Source of the DNA: JAIBJN01 sp963775505
Lineage (GTDB): Bacteria > Actinomycetota > Thermoleophilia > Gaiellales > Gaiellaceae
NCBI GenBank assembly: GCA_963775505.1
Contig: CAVZIL010000004.1
Coordinates: 1-64,000 of the forward strand
Direction of reading: 5' to 3'
Length of the DNA stretch: 64,000 nt
In this document: positions 33,930 through 41,963 of the stretch, one piece after another
Position numbering within the stretch: position 1 is the stretch's first letter
How the letters are laid out: each line of letters opens with the position of its first letter
Notes under the pieces: model-generated
The model's input: the letters and a program-made list of their open reading frames with translations, nothing else
Told to the model about the DNA's origin: nothing
Databases searched by the model: none
Program-made: the position numbers and the translations under genes

Positions 33930-34708
33930 TCGTCGAGCAGCTCGTCGATCGCGGCGCGGAACTCCTCCGGCGCGAGCGAGGAGATCTCGAGCGGGTTCAG
34001 CTCGCCGCCCGTCTCGCCGAGGAGGAACGAGGGTGTGCCCGTGATGCCGTCGGCTTCCGCCGCGAGCGCCGCCTCCTCGATGGCGGCGGTGACCACCGCC
34101 GCGTCGCGCGCTTCCAGCATGCGGTCGACGTCGAGGCCCGGAACGGCCTCGCCCACTGCGCGCAGGAAGTCCTCCGTGACCCAGCCGCCGTTCTCCGCGC
34201 CCTGATTCGTGTAGACGAGGTCGACGACGTTCCAGAGCTTCCCTTGTTCACCGGCGGCGAGCGCGGCCCGTAGAGCGTCCTCGGACTCCGGCCCGATGAA
34301 CGTCAGGCCGCGAAACTCGATGCGTAGCCGTCCGTCGCGGACGTAGTCCGCCACCAGCTCGGGGAACGTCAGGGTCGCCCAGTCGGCGCAGAAGGGGCAT
34401 TGCAGATCGGCGTACTCGACGAGCGTCACGGGGGCGTCCTCCTCGCCGATGACGTTTCCTGCCTGCGGGACTCCGTCCAGGAGGAGCTCGACGTCAGGGC
34501 CGCCTGCGATCGCCGCCGGGTCGCCGCCGTCTCCGTCTCCGTCGCCCCGCGCGCTCAGGAGGCTTGCGCCGATGAGCCCGACCGCTACCGCGGCTGCGAT
34601 CAGGGCGACGATCAGCACGCGCCGTCGCGTGAGCAACGGGGTCGTTCGTGCCGTCGTCTTCGCGCGCGGCGCGACCGGAACACGTGCCGGCTTCTTTCTC
34701 TTGGCCAC
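33926..34708 (-). CDS. DsbA-like thioredoxin-fold disulfide oxidoreductase
   Basis: 260 residues. A basic cytoplasmic start, one membrane anchor (VLIVALIAAAVAVGLIGASLL), an acidic Gly/Asp linker, and an extracytoplasmic thioredoxin fold with EYADLQCPFCADW; the CPFC pair is the active site and GITGTPSFLL carries the cis-Pro. It introduces disulfides into exported proteins and is reoxidised by the VKOR encoded next. The start is taken as GTG 34708, which has GAGG close upstream. Confidence 0.88.
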   Translation of the reverse strand: MAKRKKPARVPVAPRAKTTARTTPLLTRRRVLIVALIAAAVAVGLIGASLLSARGDGDGDGGDPAAIAGGPDVELLLDGVPQAGNVIGEEDAPVTLVEYADLQCPFCADWATLTFPELVADYVRDGRLRIEFRGLTFIGPESEDALRAALAAGEQGKLWNVVDLVYTNQGAENGGWVTEDFLRAVGEAVPGLDVDRMLEARDAAVVTAAIEEAALAAEADGITGTPSFLLGETGGELNPLEISSLAPEEFRAAIDELLDE

Positions 34709-34766
34709 GACCTCATTCTGGGCTATGGCTCCGGGGCGGCGCGTCGGTCGCCCGCCGCAGACACGT

Positions 34767-34781
34767 TGCGGACAATCCGCA
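34767..34781. promoter_or_regulatory. TGCGG-N5-CCGCA palindrome before a USP gene
   Basis: TGCGGACAATCCGCA is a perfect 6-bp inverted repeat with a three-base centre, 38 bp upstream of the USP ATG at 34820. CCCGATCGG follows 16 bases later. It matches boxes at 39823, 52956 and 56766. Likely operator of a stress regulon. Confidence 0.6.
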
Positions 34782-34819
34782 GCGTGCGTGCTCCTCGCCC
34801 GATCGGGGAGAATGCCCGC

Positions 34820-35269
34820 ATGGCCCAGGCGATCGTGTGCTGTGCGGACGGCTCCCCTCAGGCCCTCGCTGCGGCACGGGTCGCGGGCACGCTGGCGGAG
34901 CGCCTCGGCGCGCACATCGTTCTTCTGCACGTGGCCGCCCGAACGACCGCGCCGGGCGTGAGCGCCGCTCCCCGCGGCCAGGAGCGGCTCGCCGAGTCCG
35001 AGCGGCAGGCCGGCGCGGCGATCCTCTCGGACGTGTGCCGCGAGTCGGGCCTTCCGGAGGCGACCGAGCTCCGGGTCGAGCGCGGCGACGTGGCCCAGCG
35101 GGTCCGCGCGGTTGCGGAGGAGACGGAGGCGATGCTGGTCGTCATCGGCTCGCACGGGCGGGGAGCCGTCAAGCGCGCGCTGCTCGGAAGCGTCTCCCGC
35201 GACCTGGCCGGTAACGCGCCGTGCCCGGTCGTGGTCGTCCCGCCCGGCGCGGGGCTCGCGGGCACCTAG
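34820..35269 (+). CDS. Universal stress protein (UspA family)
   Basis: 149 residues. The ATP-binding loop is VVIGSHGRGAVKRALLGSVS, ending with NAPCPVVVVPPG; the fold starts QAIVCCADGSPQALAAAR. It is an ATP-binding USP of the kind induced in hypoxia and stasis. A strong palindromic box lies upstream. The aconitase gene begins nine bases after its stop, so the two may share a transcript. Confidence 0.9.
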   Translation: MAQAIVCCADGSPQALAAARVAGTLAERLGAHIVLLHVAARTTAPGVSAAPRGQERLAESERQAGAAILSDVCRESGLPEATELRVERGDVAQRVRAVAEETEAMLVVIGSHGRGAVKRALLGSVSRDLAGNAPCPVVVVPPGAGLAGT

Positions 35270-35278
35270 ACTGAACCG

Positions 35279-38073
35279 ATGGCGGATACGTTCGGAGCCC
35301 TGGGCGAGATCGAGGTAGGCGGGCGGTCGCACGCGATCGCGCGCCTCGACGCCCCCGGCCTCGAGTCCGACCTGGAGCGGCTTCCCTACACGCTCCGAGT
35401 CCTGCTCGAAAACGTGCTCCGGTCAGAGGCTCTGGGACTGGGGAGCGCGGAAGAGGTGCGGGCCGTGGCCGGCTGGGGCGCCGGGGCACAGCCGAAGGAC
35501 GAGATCTCGTTCCGCCCCGCCCGCGTGCTCCTCCAGGACTTCACGGGCGTCCCTGCGATCGTCGACCTGGCGGCGATGCGCGTGGCGATGGTCGCGCTCG
35601 GCGGCGACGCCGCGGCGATCAACCCGCAGATCCCGGCCGAGCTCGTCATCGACCACTCCGTGCAGGTGGACGAGTTCGGGTCGCGGATGGCGATCTTCAG
35701 AAACACCGAGCGCGAGTTCGAGCGGAACCGCGAGCGCTACGCCTTCCTCCGCTGGGGCCAGACGGCCTTCGACAACTTCAGCGTCGTCCCGCCCAACACG
35801 GGGATCGTCCACCAGGTGAACCTCGAGTACCTCGCCCGGGTCGTCGAGGTGCGCGAGCAGGGCGGGCGGACGTTCGCCTTCCCCGACACGCTGATCGGCA
35901 CCGACTCGCACACGACGATGGTCAACGGCCTCGGCGTCCTCGGCTGGGGCGTGGGCGGGATCGAGGCGGAGGCCGTGCTCCTCGGCGAGCCGGTCTCGAT
36001 GCTCGTCCCGCAGGTCGTCGGCTTCCGGCTCAGCGGCAAGCTTCCGGAAGGTGCCACGGCCACCGACCTCGTCCTCGCGGTCACGCAGATCCTGCGGAGC
36101 CTCGGCGTCGTCGGGAAGTTCGTGGAGTACTTCGGTCGCGGGCTCGTCGGGCTCCCGCTCGCCGACCGCGCCACCATCGGGAACATGTCGCCGGAGTACG
36201 GGGCGACGTGCGGCTTCTTCCCCGTGGACGAGGAGACGCTCCGCTACCTGCGCCTCACCGGCCGCAGCGAGGAGCAGGTCGAGCTCGTCGAGGCGTACTG
36301 CCGCGCGCAGCGCCTCTTCCACGATCCGGACGTGGCGCCCGAGTACTCGCAGGTCGTCGAGCTCGACCTCGGCGACGTCGAGCCCAGCCTCGCCGGGCCG
36401 CGCCGTCCGCAGGACCGGGTTCCGCTCACGGAGGCGAAGGCGTCGTTCCTCGACTCGCTCTCGAGCTTCGGCGTTCCCTACCGGAACGGCTCCGAGGACA
36501 AGGCGCTCGCCGACTCGTTCCCCGCCAGCGACCCGCCCGAGTTCACCGAGCCGGGGCACGCCCCCGAGCCCGAGGCCGAGCCGGCGCTCCAGTCGCCGTG
36601 CAGGAGCTCGCTCCCCGATCCGTCCCCGTGTCGATGGCGGGCGAGAGCTTCGACCTCGAGCACGGCTCCGTCGTCATCGCCGCGATCACGAGCTGCACGA
36701 ACACGTCGAACCCGTCGGTGATGGTCGCCGCCGGGCTCCTGGCGAAGAACGCCGTCGAGCGGGGCCTCGAGCGCAAGCCGTGGGTGAAGTCGAGCCTCGC
36801 GCCGGGCTCCAAGGTCGTGACCGAGTACTACGACAAGGCCGAGCTGACGCCGTTCCTCGAGGAGCTCGGGTTCCACACCGTCGGCTACGGCTGCACGACG
36901 TGCATCGGGAACTCCGGCCCGCTCCCGGCCGAGATCTCGCGGGCGATCGAGGACGGCGAGCTCGTCGTCTGTTCCGTCCTCTCTGGCAACCGCAACTTCG
37001 AGGCGCGCATCCATCCCGAGGTGAAGGCGAACTACCTCGCCTCGCCGCCGCTCGTCGTCGCCTACGCGCTCGCCGGGCGCATCGACCTCGACCTGACCCG
37101 TGAGCCGATCGGTCGCGACGCCGACGGCGTCGACGTCTTCCTCAGCGACCTCTGGCCGAGCGCCGAGCAGGTCGCGGACACGATCGCCGAGGCGGTCTCG
37201 GAGGAGATGTACCGGCGCACCTACGCCGACGTCTTCACCGGCGACGAGAACTGGGCGGCGCTCGACGTTCCCGAGGGCGACCTCTTCGCGTGGGATCCCG
37301 ACTCGACGTACGTGCGCCTGCCCCCGTACTTCGAGGGGATGTCGCCGGAGCCGGGAACCGTGGACGACATCGCGGATGCCCGCTGCCTCGTCATGGTCGG
37401 CGACAGCGTCACGACCGACCACATCTCGCCGGCCGGCGCGATCAAGCCGGACAGCCCGGCCGGGCGCTACCTGCTCGAGCACGGAGTCGAGCGCAAGGAC
37501 TTCAACTCCTACGGCTCACGGCGGGGCAACCACGAGGTGATGGTGCGCGGGACGTTCGCCAACGTCCGGCTCAGGAACCTGCTCGTTCCCGGGAGCGAGG
37601 GAACGTGGACCGTCCATCTGCCGGACGGCGAGGAGATGACGATCTTCGACGCCGCCGAGCGCTACAAGGCCGAGGGTGTCCCGACGGTCGTGCTCTCCGG
37701 CAAGGAGTACGGGTCGGGCTCGTCCCGCGACTGGGCGGCGAAGGGCCCCAACCTCCTCGGCGTCCGCGCGGTGATCGCCGAGAGCTACGAGCGCATCCAC
37801 CGCTCGAACCTGATCGGGATGGGGATCGTCCCGCTCCAGTACCCCGACGGCGAGAGCGCCGAGACGCTCGGGCTCACCGGCCGCGAGGTGTTCGCCGTCG
37901 AGGGGCTCGAGAACGGCGAGGCGAGCGAGGCGCGGGTCACCGCGACGTCGGACGGCGGAGGCGAGCCGATCGCCTTCACGGCGCGCGTGCGTCTCGAGAC
38001 CCCTCGCGAGCGCGAGTACCTGCGCCACGGTGGGATCCTGCTCTACGCCCTCCGCAAGATCGCGGCCTCCTAG
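35279..38073 (+). CDS. acnA: Aconitate hydratase A (one frameshift)
   Basis: About 931 residues, TCA-cycle enzyme that interconverts citrate and isocitrate on a [4Fe-4S] cluster. The cluster cysteines are in AAITSCTNTSNPSVM and GCTTCIGNSGPL; other signatures are IGTDSHTTMVNGLGVLGWG, DHISPAGAI and GSGSSRDWAAKG. One base is missing near 36581-36588, in the linker between the first and second blocks (EPEAEPA to PVAVQELAPRS). Its stop codon lies inside a hairpin shared with the convergent gene's stop. Confidence 0.95.
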
Positions 38074-38099
38074 GTGTAGTTCCTGAGCAACTACACCTA
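38071..38099. terminator. Hairpin containing both convergent stop codons
   Basis: TAGGTGTAGTT-N7-AACTACACCTA, an 11-bp perfect stem. The aconitase TAG is its first three bases, and the TAG of the minus-strand gene its last three. It is a likely bidirectional terminator, without U tracts. Confidence 0.6.
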
Positions 38100-39083
38100 G
38101 CCGGCTTCGAAGCGGACGATGTCCTCGGCCTCGGCCGCGAGCGCGAGCTCGTCCCCGGGCCGGAGCGGGGAGAAGGGCTCGATCACGATCCGTCCGCCGC
38201 GCCGGGCCCACGTGCCGGCGGCCTCGCCGCCGACGGTCACGACGGCCCGCAGGACGCCGCCGCCCGGATGGACCCGGCGGGCGTGCTGCGCGGGGACGGC
38301 GAACGACCGGTCCTTCCAGCCGGGGAGGTAGGGGTCGAACGCCGCGAGAAGCCGGGGCGGCGGAGCGCCAGCAGGCGGCTGACCGAGTGAGCCGGCCGGA
38401 AGGCGGCGTGTGTCTCGGAGCGGGAGTCCGCTCCAGCGCGCAAGGTCGGTCGGGGTGGCCGGCGCGTGGCCGGCGAGGTAGCGGCGCGCGAGCCCGGCGA
38501 GGGCGGCGTCCCGGTCGAAGGTCCCCGGCGGTCCGAGCCAGTCGCGGGCCAGGACGAACGCCTGCGTTCCGTCTCGCAGCGGCCCGAGGACCGCGACGCC
38601 GCGCAACGCGGCGAGGACAAGCAGGTGGTGGGTCGCCTGGCCCTCCGTTCGGATTCCCGCCGCGGCAAGCCGCGTGGCCAGCTCGCCGCGCGTGAGCGGC
38701 CCCTCGTCGGCGAGGGCGCGCTCGATCGTGGCGACGGCACGGTCGGCGTCGTCCGGTGGCACCCCCTCCTGCCGGAGCCGCCGCCGATTCGTTGCGATTC
38801 GGGTGGGAGCGGCCAGCGCGTGCAGCCACCAGTAGTCCTCAGTTGCGACGAGGTGCAACGTCCCCCGCAGGAGCCAGCCGACGACGAGCGAGCCGTCCGC
38901 GAGCAGGCGGTCGACCTCGGCCGCGGTCACGTCGCGGGTGCGGGCTCTGATCGCGAGACGCGCGGCCCGGAGATCCTGGGCCTGAACGGCCAGCAGTCTC
39001 CGCACGACCTCGAGCGGGCCGGCGGCCGGCTCGCTCAGTAGCTGCGCGGCCGCCCGGCGGGCCCGAAGCTCGGGTGGCTCCAC
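38097..39083 (-). CDS. Winged-helix DNA-binding protein (HTH_42/AlkZ-like glycosylase family)
   Basis: 328 residues. The family signature LLAVQAQDLRAARLAIRAR includes the QxQ pair that is catalytic in the AlkZ interstrand-crosslink glycosylase; GWLLRGTLHLVATEDYWWL and LTRGELATRLAAAGI follow, and a late FDPYLPGWKDRS matches. It may unhook damaged bases or interstrand crosslinks, or protect against a self-made genotoxin. GTG 39083 starts ten bases after the stop of the regulator gene, on the same strand. Confidence 0.8.
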   Translation of the reverse strand: MEPPELRARRAAAQLLSEPAAGPLEVVRRLLAVQAQDLRAARLAIRARTRDVTAAEVDRLLADGSLVVGWLLRGTLHLVATEDYWWLHALAAPTRIATNRRRLRQEGVPPDDADRAVATIERALADEGPLTRGELATRLAAAGIRTEGQATHHLLVLAALRGVAVLGPLRDGTQAFVLARDWLGPPGTFDRDAALAGLARRYLAGHAPATPTDLARWSGLPLRDTRRLPAGSLGQPPAGAPPPRLLAAFDPYLPGWKDRSFAVPAQHARRVHPGGGVLRAVVTVGGEAAGTWARRGGRIVIEPFSPLRPGDELALAAEAEDIVRFEAG

Positions 39084-39093
39084 GCCGGAATGA

Positions 39094-39741
39094 TCACAGC
39101 TCGCGGGCGCCGAGCCGGGCCCGGCAGAGGCTCGGCTCGACGAACGGCTCCAGGCGGGTCGCCGTGACCGGCGCTCCGATCTCCGCGAGCGCTCCGCGGA
39201 GCAGGCCGAGGTGCACCGAGCAGACGACGTCGCCGTGCTCCTCGGCGAGGTCCCGGAAGGGACAGCGGTGCATGAGGACGTCGCCGTTCTCGCGCTCCGG
39301 CTCGAAGCCGTGCTCATCCAGAAGGGCGACGACCCGGTCCGCCGCGTCGTCGGCGCTCACACGGATGGATGGTGCTGGCCGCTCGACGAGGAAGCGGCCC
39401 CATGCGTGTCCCGCGCGCTCGGCCGCGGCGACTCCCTCCGGCGTGCCGGCGAGCGACCCGGCGAGGATCGCGGCGAGCAGCCTGTAGTCCTCGCGCCCCT
39501 CGGGCTCCTCCTCGGCGCTGAAGACGATCCTGGGGCGGCCGGGGCGGGTGCGGGCCTCGGCGCGGGAGGTGACGAGCCCCGCGTCCGCGAGGACGCCAAG
39601 GTGCCAGCGGACGGTGTTCGCGTGCAGCCCGACACGCTCCGCGAGCTGGCCGGCGTCGAGCGGCTCGTCCGCCTGCGTGAGGGTCTCGAGGATCCGCGCT
39701 CGGCTCGGCTCGGCGAGGGCTCGATGTCGACCTGCGTCCAT
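39094..39741 (-). CDS. ArsR/SufR-like helix-turn-helix regulator with Cys motif
   Basis: 215 residues. Winged HTH: EPSRARILETLTQADEPLDA and AERVGLHANTVRWHLGVL. The C-terminal part has MHRCPFRDLAEEHGDVVCSVHLGLLRG and a third Cys in PSLCRARL, a spacing like the cluster-binding region of SufR-type repressors, so Fe-S or metal sensing is plausible. ATG 39741 has GGAG at good distance. It is divergent from the NirK-like gene and precedes the AlkZ-like gene. It is a candidate redox or NO sensor acting on the intergenic region 39742-39920. Confidence 0.8.
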   Translation of the reverse strand: MDAGRHRALAEPSRARILETLTQADEPLDAGQLAERVGLHANTVRWHLGVLADAGLVTSRAEARTRPGRPRIVFSAEEEPEGREDYRLLAAILAGSLAGTPEGVAAAERAGHAWGRFLVERPAPSIRVSADDAADRVVALLDEHGFEPERENGDVLMHRCPFRDLAEEHGDVVCSVHLGLLRGALAEIGAPVTATRLEPFVEPSLCRARLGAREL

Positions 39742-39822
39742 GAATCTCCAATCGGAGTCGGGTCTACGCCCCAGGATGGCCGGCGGCAGCCGCCCGGGCA
39801 TCGGGGCGGCCCGCAGGAGGTC

Positions 39823-39837
39823 TGCGGAAAACCCGCA
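39823..39837 (+). promoter_or_regulatory. TGCGG-N5-CCGCA box before the NirK-like gene
   Basis: TGCGGAAAACCCGCA, perfect five-base arms, followed after 18 bases by CCCCGATGGCGCC (39856-39868). The same pair with the same 18-base gap occurs at 56780-56739 on the minus strand. It lies 83 bp before ATG 39921. Confidence 0.6.
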
Positions 39838-39920
39838 TGGGAAGCGGCGTGGATTCCCCGATGGCGCCGGGGCCCGTTTCTCCGATCCTCATCGTAGAAA
39901 CGAAGACGGAGGCATCCGAG

Positions 39921-41021
39921 ATGAAGACCATCGCAATCGCCGTTCTCATCGCTCTTCTCAGCCTCGCGGCGCTCGTCGGGACGACCACCGCGGTCGTGTC
40001 GGCCGACGTCGCGCGCCAGGCGAAGGACGACGCCGAATCGGCAACAGTGAATGTGAGCCCGAACGGGCATGCAGTCGCTCCGGCCCAGGCGACAGACGGC
40101 CTGGTGAGCTACGCCGGGCAGACTGCCGAGAACGCCGAAGAGCTGCTCGCGGCCCGCGAGCCGTTCCCGGCCGAGCTTCAGCCGGTCCCCGAGGGGGACG
40201 TCGTCGACGTCGAGCTCACGCTGAAGGACGTCGTCGTCGAGATCGCGCCCGGGGTCGAGTACAGCGCCTGGGGCTTCGAGGGCGGCGCGCCGGGCCCCGC
40301 GATCCACGTCCGCGAGGGCCAAGAAGTGCGGATCACCCTCACCAACGGCGGGGCCATCCCGCACTCGATCGATTTCCACGCCGCCCGGATCGCGCCCGAC
40401 CGGGCCTTCCGGGACGTCGCTCCCGGCGAGTCGATCACCTACACGTTCGAGGCGACCGATCCGGGCGTCTTCATGTACCACTGCGGCACGAAGCCGGTGC
40501 TCGCGCACATCGCCAACGGCATGTACGGCGCGATCGTCGTCGAGCCCGCCGAGAAGCCGTTGCCGCCGGCGGACCGCGAGTACGTCCTCGTCTCGAGCGA
40601 GTGGTACCTGAACGGCTCGGGCGCCGACGAGCCCGCTTCCTACGACGAGCTGAAGGCGCACGCGGTCATGCCCGACTGGGTGACCTGGAACGGCTACGCA
40701 GGTCAGTACGTCGCCCACCCGCTCGTCGCCGACCCCGGCGAGACCGTCCGCTTCTGGGTGGTCGCCGCCGGCCCCAGCCTCGACACCGACTTCCACGTCG
40801 TCGGGACGATCCTCGACCGCGCCTGGGTCAACCAGGACATGACGCAGTACCAGACCGGCGTCCAGACGGTCGGCGTCCCCGCCGGCGGCGGGGCGGTGTT
40901 CGACGTCAAGATCGACGCGCCGGGCCTCTACCCCTTCCTCTCCCACTCCTTCGCGAGCGTGGACATGGGCCAGGTCGGGCTCCTGAAGGTCGGGAACCCG
41001 CAGGGGCCGGGCGGCCACTGA
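39921..41021 (+). CDS. nirK: Copper-containing nitrite reductase-like two-cupredoxin protein
   Basis: 366 residues. Signal anchor TIAIAVLIALLSLAALVG, then two cupredoxin domains. The ligands expected for NirK are visible: GGAIPHSIDFHAA (type 1 and type 2 His), GVFMYHCGTKPVLAHIANGM (type 2 His, type 1 Cys, His and Met), TDFHVVGTI and FLSHSFASV (domain 2 His). Nitrite reduction to NO is the likely reaction; a related two-domain copper oxidase remains possible. ATG 39921 follows GGAGG by eight bases. An upstream ATG at 39861 is in frame. It is divergent from a Cys-bearing regulator and carries a regulon box. Confidence 0.82.
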   Translation: MKTIAIAVLIALLSLAALVGTTTAVVSADVARQAKDDAESATVNVSPNGHAVAPAQATDGLVSYAGQTAENAEELLAAREPFPAELQPVPEGDVVDVELTLKDVVVEIAPGVEYSAWGFEGGAPGPAIHVREGQEVRITLTNGGAIPHSIDFHAARIAPDRAFRDVAPGESITYTFEATDPGVFMYHCGTKPVLAHIANGMYGAIVVEPAEKPLPPADREYVLVSSEWYLNGSGADEPASYDELKAHAVMPDWVTWNGYAGQYVAHPLVADPGETVRFWVVAAGPSLDTDFHVVGTILDRAWVNQDMTQYQTGVQTVGVPAGGGAVFDVKIDAPGLYPFLSHSFASVDMGQVGLLKVGNPQGPGGH

Positions 41022-41145
41022 GCTCCTACCTCTCTCGGATGAGCTCCGAGCTCCACGAGGCGGCCGCGCAAGGATTCTCGAGCGCGGCCGCCTGACGTGT
41101 CGGCCCGATTGTCGGAACGCGACGCGGTCGCTAGAGTCCGGCGCC

Positions 41146-41652
41146 GTGGGACAGGACGCGGGTCAAGCCTCGAGCAAGGCGCACTGGGGCGAGCTCGTCG
41201 GGCGCTTCATCATCTACGTGCCGCTCGCAGGCTTCCTGGTCAACCTCGCGGTCGAGCTCGCCGGCGATGTCGACGACTGGAAGACGACCGCGCTGAAGGC
41301 GGGGCTCATCTGGCTCGTAGGCGTGAACGGCGTCATCACCGGGACCGGGCACATGCTCATGCCCGCGCAGGTTGCGACGTCCATCGGGTGGCCGACCAGC
41401 CGGTTCCAGTGGGAGGTCGGCCTCGCCGATCTCTCCTACGGAGTGGCCGGAATCATGGCGCCGAGCTTCGGCCGGGGATTCTGGCTCGCCACGATCGTCG
41501 TGTTCTCGATCTTCATGCTCGGCGCCGCCGCCGGCCACGTGCGTTCGATGCTCGCCGAGCACAACTTCGCGCCCGGCAACGCCGGCTACATCTTCTGGTA
41601 CGACATCGGGGCGCCGATCCTGCTCATCGTCCTGTACCTGCTCACCAGGTAG
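41146..41652 (+). CDS. DUF6790-like membrane protein
   Basis: 168 residues with four helices. Contains GVNGVITGTGHMLMPAQVAT, SIGWPTSRFQWEVGLADLSYG and MLAEHNFAPGNAGYIFWYDI; the GH..MP, IGW..S.FQ.E.G and N.APGNAG.....D series is that of DUF6790, a family of unknown role. It lies 124 bp after the NirK-like gene on the same strand. GTG 41146 is the start. Confidence 0.78.
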   Translation: MGQDAGQASSKAHWGELVGRFIIYVPLAGFLVNLAVELAGDVDDWKTTALKAGLIWLVGVNGVITGTGHMLMPAQVATSIGWPTSRFQWEVGLADLSYGVAGIMAPSFGRGFWLATIVVFSIFMLGAAAGHVRSMLAEHNFAPGNAGYIFWYDIGAPILLIVLYLLTR

Positions 41653-41658
41653 CGGCAG

Positions 41659-41892
41659 TCAGCCTTCCCGGCGCTTGACGACTTTCAGGCCCCACGCCTT
41701 GCCGGTGGCGAAGAGCGCGTCGGGGTCGACGTCGTCGAGCCAGCCGAGGAAGTGGCGCTCCGGGTCGTCGTCGGTCGACCCGTAGACGGCGGGGCGCTCC
41801 GGCGCCCGCTGCTCGCCCTCGCCCCGCTCGGCGCGCTCGAGGTCGGCGAACCGCTCCTCGGCGGCCGGCCCTTCGGCGTAGCCCTTGCCCAT
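41659..41892 (-). CDS. Small acidic protein, unknown function
   Basis: 77 residues from ATG 41892 (MGKGYAEGPAAEERFADLER). Charged, no cysteines and no membrane segment; it ends KAWGLKVVKRREG. The middle part RHFLGWLDDVDPDALFA looks folded. It is convergent with the DUF6790 gene, whose stop is six bases away, and follows the molybdenum hydroxylase gene. I do not recognise a family. Confidence 0.5.
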   Translation of the reverse strand: MGKGYAEGPAAEERFADLERAERGEGEQRAPERPAVYGSTDDDPERHFLGWLDDVDPDALFATGKAWGLKVVKRREG

Positions 41893-41963
41893 GTCGGTGC
41901 AGCCTAGTCCTCCGGTCTGGATCGGTGGCCTCGATGCAGGTAGCGGGGTCGAAGTCCGGTGCG

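Noticed and set aside
32237..35269. Defence island around the HNH nuclease
   Set aside because: Neighbours are membrane proteins, rhodanese, VKOR-DsbA and a USP; no methylase, CRISPR, Abi or other defence gene is present.
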